A model generated the notes under the pieces. That model worked only from the letters and a program-made list of their open reading frames with translations. It did not search any database and was not told where the DNA came from. Both the position numbers and the translations under genes were made by a program. Positions 28,293 to 35,554 of a DNA stretch of 64,000 bases are shown piece after piece. Each line of letters starts with the position of its first letter. Within the stretch, counting starts at the first letter, position 1. The stretch comes from Pseudothermotoga_B sp051235805 (GTDB taxonomy: Bacteria; Thermotogota; Thermotogae; Thermotogales; DSM-5069): assembly GCF_051235805.1 (NCBI RefSeq), contig NZ_JBPNXV010000002.1, positions 1-64,000 of the forward strand, read 5' to 3'.

Positions 28293-29111
28293 TCACACCA
28301 CCTCCAGCATTCCAAATCCCTGACCGGTTCTAAGCCCCAAACCTACCTGGTAAGTAAGCTTCAAATCTTCAACGTCTCCCTTGAGTTTGAATTCACCCTG
28401 ATAGGTGGTCAGAAACATGTACGGCTTACCAGTCTGATCGCGAAAACCTTTCAAAGCGTGCTTAACTACCTTTTTGGTCATTCTCTTTGGAACAAGCTCG
28501 AGGGGCTTTTTCAACCCATATCCTCTCAGGTCTTTGAATCTTTTGTCTTGCACTACATTCAAGTGGTAGTTGAACCTCTTAAGACTGTTCTCGTCAATCT
28601 GACCATCTTTCAAAAGATCAATCGGCTCATCGTTTTCGTCTTCAAGAGACAGAGATGACATGGTCACAAAAACTGCCTCATCTGTGGTTATACTTTTCTC
28701 GTTCAAGACAATCGCTCTAACAAAATGTATGTATTCCGGTTCCTCTTCACCAAACTGGCTCAAGAATTCGGCAAGTTTGAATTCTCTCAACTTCAACAAA
28801 CCATTGTAAAGATTCACAATGAATTCGGGTTCTGAAGAGCTCACAAACAAAGAGATTTCCCTCTTTGGATAAAAAACTGTCTCTTGCAAACTGATATCTT
28901 GATCGAGGATGAAACGTTCTTGCTTGGTTTCGAAGCCTGGGAGTATGTAAACACTGAATGTGAAGGGTTTTGTTCGTTTCAAGTCCTCTGGATAAAGAAG
29001 AAACTTGTATGGAGTGTTAGACAGAGAGAGTGCTTCTTTTATTAGTGACATGATACGATGCCTGTAGAGGATTGGAAGTCTTCTGATCTTGAAATCGAAT
29101 CTTACCCTCAA
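28293..29111 (-). CDS. cas6: CRISPR RNA endoribonuclease Cas6
   Basis: 272 residues with two RAMP folds. The C-terminal glycine-rich loop reads GLGLRTGQGFGMLEVV, the Cas6 signature that binds the repeat RNA. An N-terminal MRVRFDFKIRRLPILYRHRI-like start contributes a probable catalytic His (YRHR). Cas6 cuts the pre-crRNA within each repeat. TTG 29111 was chosen because a six-G run (29119-29124) lies seven bases upstream and the Cas6 homology begins there. ATG 29132 is an alternative that overlaps the relic gene. Confidence 0.92.
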   Translation of the reverse strand: MRVRFDFKIRRLPILYRHRIMSLIKEALSLSNTPYKFLLYPEDLKRTKPFTFSVYILPGFETKQERFILDQDISLQETVFYPKREISLFVSSSEPEFIVNLYNGLLKLREFKLAEFLSQFGEEEPEYIHFVRAIVLNEKSITTDEAVFVTMSSLSLEDENDEPIDLLKDGQIDENSLKRFNYHLNVVQDKRFKDLRGYGLKKPLELVPKRMTKKVVKHALKGFRDQTGKPYMFLTTYQGEFKLKGDVEDLKLTYQVGLGLRTGQGFGMLEVV

Positions 29112-29128
29112 GTGAATACCCCCCAAGT

Positions 29129-29416
29129 TCATATTACCACGACTTTGCAAGATGATGTCAGATGTGGAGGCTTAACATAATGTTCCTGCGCCAACACACA
29201 GAAACGTCGCCTTACTTTATCTGACGAAATTCCCTTACTAAGATAGAACTTAACCCACCCACCGAGAAGTGACCTTTTATACCCTTTTTCATGCAGGAAA
29301 GACTCAAAGTCTGCATCGACGTGCTTCAGTCTTTTGTAGACAAAGGAGCACAGCTGGTATTGATAGTTTATAGGGATAGAACACGTAGAACTTTTGAAAG
29401 TGACCCTTAATCTCAT
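29129..29416 (-). pseudogene. Truncated second cas6 (N-terminal fragment)
   Basis: 95 codons from ATG 29416, with AAGGGGG five bases upstream. The start MRLRVTFKSSTCSIPINYQY, then LCSFVYKRL and FLHEKGY, is the N-terminal RAMP domain of a Cas6 unlike the intact one downstream. No second domain or glycine-rich loop follows, and after about residue 55 the likeness fades. It is the first reading frame of the cas operon, so it is transcribed and probably translated. It may be only a relic of a displaced or duplicated cas6. Confidence 0.7.
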
Positions 29417-29500
29417 GTTTCCCCCTTGGCTGAATTTTCACAAAAGGTTCCATTGCAAAGCTGTTGTTAATCTACTCTTACTTTATCACAAAATCTCGAG

Positions 29501-29530
29501 AAGATACAATTGTTAGTTAAATAAAGACAA
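29501..29530 (-). promoter_or_regulatory. Candidate promoter of the cas operon
   Basis: On the minus strand TTGTCT (29530-29525) and TATCTT (29506-29501) are 18 bases apart, four of six matches each. The predicted start is about 80 bases before the first cas frame. Weak but well placed. Confidence 0.35.
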
Positions 29531-29560
29531 CGAACTTTTTAGTTACTCTTCTTCAATAGC

Positions 29561-29986
29561 TCAGAGGTTGTTGTTTTTCTGTCGAGAGATGAACTCTTGC
29601 ATTTTTTCTCTTGCCAATTTGTCGACTGTGTTGTTGTAGATATCGTCTTTGTGCGCTTCCACCTTTCGAAATCTTGGCTTAACCTCTTGTGTGAGTTTTT
29701 GTAGTGTCTTGACAAATTTGTACATCGATGGGGGACACTTTCTGTAACCAAAGGCGAAGAACGGCAGTTCATTGTAGTCGTGAACTACCACTGGGTTTTG
29801 AATGTTGTTTTTTAAGCAGTACTCAAGAGATTTTGTAACCGCTATTATCTCAGCTATTGTGGAACTACCGTTTTTCAGGATGAAGGCGTCAGAAAAATGC
29901 TCAACTTTTCCGTCCTCAACAAGACAGAACGCATAACCTAAGACATTGGTTTGGTTGGAATATGAAGCATCGGTATAGATAGTCAT
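29561..29986 (-). CDS. RNase H-like protein
   Basis: 141 residues with the RNase H fold. The acidic residues are Asp6 (YTDAS), Glu46 (STIAEIIA), Asp70 (VVHDYNE) and Asp122 (NNTVDKLA). His112 in VEAHKDD fits the usual H near the C-terminus. It should cut RNA in RNA-DNA hybrids with Mg. GGAGGTGG precedes ATG 29986. It lies directly upstream of the cas operon on the same strand, 144 bases away. Whether it shares its promoter is unclear. The sequence differs from housekeeping RNase HI, so its role may be special. Confidence 0.8.
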   Translation of the reverse strand: MTIYTDASYSNQTNVLGYAFCLVEDGKVEHFSDAFILKNGSSTIAEIIAVTKSLEYCLKNNIQNPVVVHDYNELPFFAFGYRKCPPSMYKFVKTLQKLTQEVKPRFRKVEAHKDDIYNNTVDKLAREKMQEFISRQKNNNL

Positions 29987-30479
29987 CTATCCACCTCCTT
30001 CAGAATTTGTTTGAAGATATTTTTAAAAACAGCAGAAAGTTAGTGCGATCGTTCCAATTGCACCGTTGTTTTCTACAATGGTTGATGACTTTGTGAGTTT
30101 GAGTATTTATTCACTTTTCAAAGACCCACAGTCTTTTTTCCTATTAATACAGATTCCTTCGAAGGGTAATTTCTGACAGTTGTCGTTGTTAGCATCATAT
30201 TAGAGGTATGTTTCGGGAAAATAAAATCACCTCCACTTTTCTTAGATGCATAGTGCATTCACATTCGATGGGTATACCTGTTTTACACAGAATATTATTG
30301 CATCAAAACGTGCTTAGAGAGACTCTAAGTGAATTTTCCACAAGAGTGGTTATTTTGAATTTTATAACATGTAAGACATCTGTAAGCAAAATATACAGTA
30401 TATTTTACACTGCGTGGCTAAAATCTCTTCGTGTACTATCGGTTTTTTTCTGTGCTATTGATTTGTGGAGGTGTGTCTC
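29987..30479. other. Intergenic region without a supported gene
   Basis: No convincing coding frame was seen. GGAGGTGATT occurs on the minus strand near 30227-30237 with only an 18-codon frame after it, and the plus-strand frame 30208-30576 has no ribosome site and no protein-like sequence. It may hold decayed DNA. Confidence 0.5.
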
Positions 30480-30659
30480 TTGTACTACAGATGTCCCAAA
30501 TGCGGAAGTGTCTACTATTCTGCTGCTACGCTCAAAGATGAACAACTCGATTGTGATAAGTGTGGAGCAAAAGTAGAGCTATTCGATAACGGATGTGAAG
30601 GAAGCAAGAAGAAAGAAAACTCAAAGATGGAATTGAAAGAATCTTTGGAAGCTGAATGA
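30480..30659 (+). CDS. Small zinc-ribbon protein
   Basis: 59 residues. Two Cys pairs, CPKCG at residues 5-9 and CDKCG about 20 residues later, form a zinc ribbon. The C-terminal half is charged (KKKENSKMELKESLEAE). TTG 30480 is set by GGAGGTG at 30467-30473. Such ribbons bind nucleic acid or protein partners. No specific function can be assigned. Confidence 0.65.
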   Translation: MYYRCPKCGSVYYSAATLKDEQLDCDKCGAKVELFDNGCEGSKKKENSKMELKESLEAE

Positions 30660-30761
30660 TTGAGCTTGGCATCGAGGCTTTGATACGATCTCAAGGTGAT
30701 GAATACTCTTCTGGCTGTGTACATTAAATGATTTTCACAGATGTAATGAGCATGGTCTTGA

Positions 30762-30992
30762 TTGTCTATTTCGTCTGGTCTGCAGAACGAGTGCTCAGTC
30801 TTTGCGAACATTCGCAAAAATCTGACAATTGCCGATGTGTTCGATGCTCTAACTTCAGAGAGGTGCTACAGAGTAGCTTACCAAGCTGATCATGCAGTAC
30901 AAATAATGCAAGAACAAGAAAAAGGACACTTTGACCCCAGACTTTTTGAAATTTTTCTATGCGACGTCGATCTATTCTTGCAAATAAAGTAA
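30762..30992 (+). pseudogene. C-terminal relic of an HD-GYP phosphodiesterase
   Basis: The frame reads TIADVFDALTSERCYRVAYQ, then AVQIMQEQEKGHFDPRLFEIFL. This is the end of an HD-GYP domain (c-di-GMP hydrolase), where the family has IADVFDALTSxRPYK and HFDPxLVxxF. The HD and GYP metal motifs are not readable upstream, so it is inactive. The preceding bases 30660-30761 hold only a faint match (NEHGLD). GTG/ATG starts lack ribosome sites. Confidence 0.65.
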
Positions 30993-31002
30993 CGTTAAGG
31001 TA

Positions 31003-31587
31003 TCATAAAAGCTTGCAAGACATTCTGATGAAATGAAATGGTCTCCCACCAACCTTTACTGTATTTTCGGTTATTTCTTCAAACCCCATTCTGTGGTAGA
31101 AGATTTTTGCGGTTTTATTGTCTTCCTCTACATCGAGTACTACTCTGTTGCAGAACTTTGCGCGCGCAATCATAAAGATTGTTTCAAGCAATTTCTTACC
31201 AACACCCATCTTTCTGTGCTGAGGATAGACTGCGAGATTGCTCAGATAGAACTCTGAAGGTGAATGCTTGCCCAAGACTCTGTCGATCTTCAACAGGCTT
31301 GCCACCTTGAGCAGTCCCAACTGTTTCACAATCAGTCTGCCAGTTCTCAAACGCCATCTTTTGGCATAGTCATATGAATAACCATGCGCCATGCCGAGTA
31401 CGGCATTTTGCTCGATAGCGAAGATCGCACATTCATGGCTGAAAAGGTTGCTGCTTGATCGATACAATACTTGCAGCATTTTTCTGAGATTCTTGCCAAA
31501 GGTCGAAAAGAGAAATCTTTCACCTGTCATGATCACAAGATCGACAAAGTTTTCTACATATTCAATCTTTCCCTCCACAATTTCCAT
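31003..31587 (-). CDS. GNAT-family N-acetyltransferase
   Basis: 194 residues. The acetyl-CoA loop reads HRKMGVGKKLLETIF (Q/RxxGxG/A pattern), preceded by the strand FYLSNLAVYP and followed by VVLDVEEDNKTAKIFYHRMGFEE, the standard GNAT C-terminal half. It transfers an acetyl group to an amine. The substrate is unknown. AGGTGA lies seven bases before ATG 31587. It is divergent from the adenosine-specific kinase. Confidence 0.88.
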   Translation of the reverse strand: MEIVEGKIEYVENFVDLVIMTGERFLFSTFGKNLRKMLQVLYRSSSNLFSHECAIFAIEQNAVLGMAHGYSYDYAKRWRLRTGRLIVKQLGLLKVASLLKIDRVLGKHSPSEFYLSNLAVYPQHRKMGVGKKLLETIFMIARAKFCNRVVLDVEEDNKTAKIFYHRMGFEEITENTVKVGGRPFHFIRMSCKLL

Positions 31588-31654
31588 ACAGTTTTCACCT
31601 GCGCTTCTTGTGTGAGATAATCTCTTTTAGAGTCTATTTGATGGGGGTGGTTGT

Positions 31655-32140
31655 GTGAATATTGAGGTCGTACAAGTTGAAATTCCAGAAGGTGCCAATG
31701 TGATCGTCGGTCATTCACATTTTATCAAAACGGTAGAGGACGTCTACGAAGTTGTCGTAACTACTAATCCAAACATCAAATTTGGTCTTGCCTTCAACGA
31801 AGCCAGTGGTCCATGCCTTGTGAGATATGAAGGAAATGATCAAGAATTGGTCAACGTGGCGATTGAAAATGCAAAAAGGATAGGTGCAGGGCACCTGTTT
31901 GTACTCGTTATCAAAGATGGTTATCCAATCAATATTCTCAATCAACTGAAAAACACGCAAGAAGTGTGCAGAATCTTTGCGGCAACGGCAAACCCACTTC
32001 AGGTACTCGTGGCGCAAACAGATCAAGGCAGGGCGGTTTTGGGTGTGGTTGATGGATACTCTGTCAAGGGAGTTGAGTCAGAGAAGGACAGAGAGTGGAG
32101 ACACAACTTTCTCAGGCAGATCACCAAATACAAGAAATGA
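31655..32140 (+). CDS. Adenosine-specific kinase family protein (COG1839)
   Basis: 161 residues matching the small adenosine-specific kinase family over its whole length. The segments ANVIVGHSHFIKTVEDVYEVV, KFGLAFNEASGPCLVRYEGND and GHLFVLVIKDGYPINILNQLK are typical. The family is found in archaea and thermophilic bacteria, and one archaeal member bound AMP/adenosine. The reaction in vivo is not firmly known. GTG 31655 follows GGGGGTGG. It converges on the propeller gene with a shared stem-loop. Confidence 0.85.
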   Translation: MNIEVVQVEIPEGANVIVGHSHFIKTVEDVYEVVVTTNPNIKFGLAFNEASGPCLVRYEGNDQELVNVAIENAKRIGAGHLFVLVIKDGYPINILNQLKNTQEVCRIFAATANPLQVLVAQTDQGRAVLGVVDGYSVKGVESEKDREWRHNFLRQITKYKK

Positions 32141-32159
32141 ACTGGCGCTACGCCAGTTC
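32139..32159. terminator. Bidirectional terminator between converging genes
   Basis: A perfect 9-bp stem, GAACTGGCG and CGCCAGTTC, with a 3-base loop starts inside the kinase stop codon and ends at the stop codon of the propeller gene. T-rich bases follow on both sides. Confidence 0.75.
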
Positions 32160-33403
32160 TATTTCACCTTGACTATCAGCATATCTCCACCGCCGTGAGA
32201 TCTCGCCCTCAGTCCAACAACATATGAGTAAGAGACACCTGCTATCAAATAGGTTTCATCGAGTTCTTGCAAGGTGTAGGCTATTTCGTCCATGTCGTCA
32301 CCCAAACACTTCTGCCAGGTGAGGTTGCCTGCTTTGTCGGTCTTGATGAACCAGTAGTCACTCCCACGGTGTTTTTCACTCACATCACCGTCGTCAGACC
32401 ATGTGGTCCCAACCAACGCATAGCCATCTTCGGTCTCAATCACCTTTTGAGCGATGTCGTCAGAGCTACCGCCGTAGGTTTTCATAAAAGTCAAATTGCT
32501 GTCTTTGTCGAATTTCATCAGAACAAAATCTGCAGATCGTGACTTGCCGATCATTTCTTCAGACCAACTCGTAGCGGCAACGGCAAAGCCACCGTCTTTT
32601 GTGTTAATTACACTCGTTGCTTGGTCCCAGTCGCTGCCACCAAATGTCTTTTGCCATGTGAGTTGTCCTGTTTTCGATAATTTGATCAACCATATGTCTG
32701 CCGAACCATTGTTGTGTTGAACGTCTCCATCAGAAGACCGCGTCATGCCCACGATGATATAGCTATCATCTTGTTTTGCAACACCAAAGGCACAGTCCCA
32801 ATCACTTCCACCGAAGGTTTTTTCCCATATCATCTTTCCAGAGAGATCTGTTTTGACGATCCAGAAATCTTCTGAACCGCTGAGAGTTGTATAACCCACA
32901 AAAAGATACCCTTCATCCTCAAGCACATCAAAGGCTGTTTCGTATCCTTTGGAGCCATAACAGTTTTTCCACTGAAGATTTCCATTGGTGTCGTATTTTA
33001 GAAGCCAGAGATCTTGACCACCGAACTGAACTGGCAGATCTCCATCTTGTGAATCGCTCAGCACAGCCGCTAAAAAACCACCATCGCTTGTTGCCTTTAC
33101 ACACATGGCGCCGTCGGTACCGCTTCCACCGAGTTCTTTCTGCCAGAGGAGTTTACCTTCCTTTGACAGTTTGACCAACAAGGCATTTTGATCACCATTG
33201 CTCGAGGAGCTCCATCCAGCAGTGATTATCCCATCTTTGAGAACTGCCAGGTTGTAGGCGATGTCTCTTGAGGTCTTGCCGATGAATCCAACCCACTGAA
33301 CGTTGTTCGTGCGAGTAGATCTTTCATATGGCAAGAAGAAGATCAGAAGCACTATCAAGGTGCCTAAAATCATGACAGACCAGAGTGAAGAAAATCTACT
33401 CAT
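32159..33403 (-). CDS. Membrane-anchored seven-bladed beta-propeller protein
   Basis: 414 residues. A single hydrophobic helix (about 7-28, VMILGTLIVLLIFFLPY) anchors or exports the chain. The rest has seven units of about 50-55 residues with the pattern GGSDWDxAxxV, DGGYxxxGxTxSxDGD, then DxWLxKxxxxGxLxWxKxF, which repeats to close a seven-bladed propeller. It should face outside, binding a protein or glycan. Asp-rich loops (DGD) suggest calcium. ATG 33403 follows GGAGGTGAAA. No enzyme motif was found. It is a single-gene unit. Confidence 0.75.
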   Translation of the reverse strand: MSRFSSLWSVMILGTLIVLLIFFLPYERSTRTNNVQWVGFIGKTSRDIAYNLAVLKDGIITAGWSSSSNGDQNALLVKLSKEGKLLWQKELGGSGTDGAMCVKATSDGGFLAAVLSDSQDGDLPVQFGGQDLWLLKYDTNGNLQWKNCYGSKGYETAFDVLEDEGYLFVGYTTLSGSEDFWIVKTDLSGKMIWEKTFGGSDWDCAFGVAKQDDSYIIVGMTRSSDGDVQHNNGSADIWLIKLSKTGQLTWQKTFGGSDWDQATSVINTKDGGFAVAATSWSEEMIGKSRSADFVLMKFDKDSNLTFMKTYGGSSDDIAQKVIETEDGYALVGTTWSDDGDVSEKHRGSDYWFIKTDKAGNLTWQKCLGDDMDEIAYTLQELDETYLIAGVSYSYVVGLRARSHGGGDMLIVKVK

Positions 33404-33556
33404 CTTTTCACCTCCACATTCCACTGCATTCTCAATATTTGTCCATGATCCTTTACCTCATATAAAAATTCTTCAACACACTTTCAGTATTATTGAGTAT
33501 GTGCTCATTTGGTTTGTAGATATCAAGTATAAGGTTCAATTTTTCAAAGATACCTA

Positions 33557-33585
33557 TTGACAATTTTGAGGTACTGTGATAATAT
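33557..33585 (+). promoter_or_regulatory. Strong promoter of the 55-residue gene
   Basis: TTGACA (33557-33562) and TAATAT (33580-33585) are 17 bases apart, ending 18 bases before ATG 33604 and overlapping a GGAGGTGG site just downstream. Confidence 0.7.
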
Positions 33586-33603
33586 TTTTTCGGAGGTGGA
33601 TTT

Positions 33604-33771
33604 ATGTTGGAGTATTTGATTGCAAAGGCAAGGATCGATGAACTTTTGAGAGAAGCTGAATCTGAAAGGATGCTCAATCAGGTCAAAAAAGAGATCAAGG
33701 TGCTCAAAGGTTCAAATGTAGAGAAGGAAGAGAGCAAAAAAGAGAAAAAGCATTCAAAGGTTCACGTTTAG
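33604..33771 (+). CDS. Small charged helical protein
   Basis: 55 residues: an amphipathic helix LEYLIAKARIDELLREAESE, then a lysine-rich tail (KKEKKHSK). GGAGGTGG precedes ATG 33604 and a near-consensus promoter lies upstream, which argues that this is a real gene despite its length. Its last 18 bases overlap the end of the converging flavodoxin gene. No family recognised. Confidence 0.7.
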   Translation: MLEYLIAKARIDELLREAESERMLNQVKKEIKVLKGSNVEKEESKKEKKHSKVHV

Positions 33772-34242
33772 TTCTTTCAATCTTTTTGCAAAATTGGATA
33801 TTCTTTCGGGTTTTATACCAAGCTGAGGCTTGGTTTTCTTTTCTATTTGCTTGAGAATGAATCTGTAGAAAAAGTTCATCTTTTCATAGTTCAGTTCACC
33901 CCCAAAGTATTCTCTGATCTTAACTGCTTTGAGCAAGTCTTCACTGAAATTCGCTCTTGTGTATTCTTCGATGCCTTCATCGCCACGGAGCATGCACAAG
34001 AAAATACCTATCTTCTTGGTTTTGAGAATCTCCAGATTCTTTCTACAGAAATCTTGGATCTTCTTGCTGATTTTACCAGCATGAACATATGTTCCCAGGA
34101 CGATACAGTCGTACATCTCAAGTGATGGAACTTTCTGCTTTGAGATATTCACAACTTCGAAATCGTCGAGTTCTTGGGCAAGTAATTTGGCGCATTTTTC
34201 AGTTGTTCCGGTGTAAGAATCGTAGAGAATCAAGGTTTTCAT
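33754..34242 (-). CDS. Flavodoxin-domain protein
   Basis: 162 residues. The FMN phosphate loop reads LYDSYTGTTEKCAKLLA, and DCIVLGTYVHAGKIS is the second FMN contact, as in HemG-like and archaeal flavodoxin-domain proteins (Flavodoxin_5). It is a small electron carrier or quinone-type reductase. A haem path is not implied since no haem gene is nearby. ATG 34242 follows GAGGTGAA. Divergent from an MFS gene. Confidence 0.85.
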   Translation of the reverse strand: MKTLILYDSYTGTTEKCAKLLAQELDDFEVVNISKQKVPSLEMYDCIVLGTYVHAGKISKKIQDFCRKNLEILKTKKIGIFLCMLRGDEGIEEYTRANFSEDLLKAVKIREYFGGELNYEKMNFFYRFILKQIEKKTKPQLGIKPERISNFAKRLKELNVNL

Positions 34243-34259
34243 CAGTTCACCTCAATGGT

Positions 34260-34302
34260 ATTATACTCTCTTCAAGACTTGTTAAACAGCCGATGGTATA
34301 AT
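34260..34302. promoter_or_regulatory. Divergent promoters of flavodoxin and MFS genes
   Basis: Plus strand: TATAAT at 34297-34302 with TG one base upstream (extended -10). Minus strand: TATAAT at 34265-34260. The two point apart. Neither has a clear -35 box. Confidence 0.45.
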
Positions 34303-34340
34303 CTTGCTCGTTCGTACAACAAACAAAGAGGGGTTTATGG

Positions 34341-35459
34341 ATGTATTTTCTTTGCATCGTTGAAGCACTCGTCTACTCGGTTTTGGCTTGCTCATCGTTG
34401 ATGAGCCAGTATTTTGCTGTTGTTGGTTTTTCACCCTTTCAAATAGGTCTTCTGATGGCTTTGCCACCTCTGACATCGATTTATGCGAATTACATCTATT
34501 TTGATCTTGCAAAAAGACTTTCGGCAAGAAAACTCATAAGAGTCTTTTCGTTTTGTGCCATTGTTTCGCTTTGGCTTATCTTTCTCTTTGAAGGTTTTTC
34601 GACTAAATTCACCTTCATGGTTGCTTTCACTTTCTTTCAAGGTTCTCTGTTGCCCATTGTGGAGTCGACGATGATCAGTTTCTCTCAAAGGTTGTTGGTA
34701 CCTTACAGCAAGATAAGGATCTGGGGCACCATTGGTTATACGATAACTGCCTTCTTGGGTGGAAGAATTGTGAAATTTGGTTTTATCTGGCTCTTTGTTG
34801 TTTTCTGCGGCATCCTCTTTTTGATATCATTGCTTTCTGGACACCTTCGTGAAAGGATTGAAGGTTCAAGAAAAAAGTCTGCAGGTCGTGTTCCAGGGAA
34901 TTTCATACTGCTCTTTGGTATTGTCACGGTTTGTGTTGGATTCAACCTTTTTAACAGCATTTTTCTGCCCATAGTTGTCAGAGAAAGGGCATATGATCTT
35001 TCGATCGTTGGTACAACTCTTTCACTAATGGCTTTGAGTGAATTGCCATTTCTCTTTTTTGCAGAGAGGATAAGAAAGAAGTTGACAACGAGGATCTTGT
35101 TCATAACAGGTGCTGTTGTCATTGGATTGAGATTGGTTTTGGTTCCTTTGACTCAATCTGCAATGGGGTTAGTTTTGGTGCAGATGCTTCACGGCTGGAC
35201 CTTCATCGTTATCTATTACTCCTGCATTGGTTTGATGAGAGAGAATCTCAAAGATCAGCAACTTCTTTCCACTCAAGCACTCTTTTGGATAGCCCTCCAA
35301 GGGATTGGACCACTTATTGGATCAACGGTAGGTGGAATTATCGTAGAAAAAACGGGTGTCTTCAACGCATACCTATTTTTTGGACTGATCTGTCTTGGTA
35401 TGGTTATTGCCTCGATAAGGTTTGTAATGCACCGTTTTTCTAATCTGCAGAAAAGTTGA
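34341..35459 (+). CDS. MFS transporter (MFS_1-like)
   Basis: 372 residues, about 12 membrane helices. It belongs to the PF12832-type MFS group (sugar or nucleoside permease-like): N-terminal MSQYFAVVGFSPFQIGLLMALPPL and the loop DLAKRLSARKLIR. GAGGGG lies upstream of ATG 34341. The substrate is unknown. Its stop lies just before the polymerase promoter. Confidence 0.82.
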   Translation: MYFLCIVEALVYSVLACSSLMSQYFAVVGFSPFQIGLLMALPPLTSIYANYIYFDLAKRLSARKLIRVFSFCAIVSLWLIFLFEGFSTKFTFMVAFTFFQGSLLPIVESTMISFSQRLLVPYSKIRIWGTIGYTITAFLGGRIVKFGFIWLFVVFCGILFLISLLSGHLRERIEGSRKKSAGRVPGNFILLFGIVTVCVGFNLFNSIFLPIVVRERAYDLSIVGTTLSLMALSELPFLFFAERIRKKLTTRILFITGAVVIGLRLVLVPLTQSAMGLVLVQMLHGWTFIVIYYSCIGLMRENLKDQQLLSTQALFWIALQGIGPLIGSTVGGIIVEKTGVFNAYLFFGLICLGMVIASIRFVMHRFSNLQKS

Positions 35460-35507
35460 TATCACAGATTCTGGTGGTGTTGGTAAAAGAATTTAGATAC
35501 ACTTTTG

Positions 35508-35536
35508 TTGACAAGTATACTTATATATACTATAAT
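35508..35536 (+). promoter_or_regulatory. Consensus promoter with internal operator, Y-family polymerase
   Basis: TTGACA (35508-35513), 17 bases, TATAAT (35531-35536): twelve of twelve matches. The spacer holds a perfect inverted repeat, AGTATA (35514-35519) and TATACT (35526-35531), with a 6-base centre. A repressor bound there would block polymerase. Confidence 0.8.
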
Positions 35537-35554
35537 CGGGTTGGGTGTATCTCT

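Noticed and set aside
30208..30576. A 122-codon plus-strand open frame before the zinc-ribbon gene
   Set aside because: No ribosome site, composition not protein-like, and it overlaps the better-supported TTG-started gene.
35456..35554. N-terminal extension of the Y-family polymerase
   Set aside because: It lies upstream of and across the consensus promoter, and the family starts at VALLDMD.
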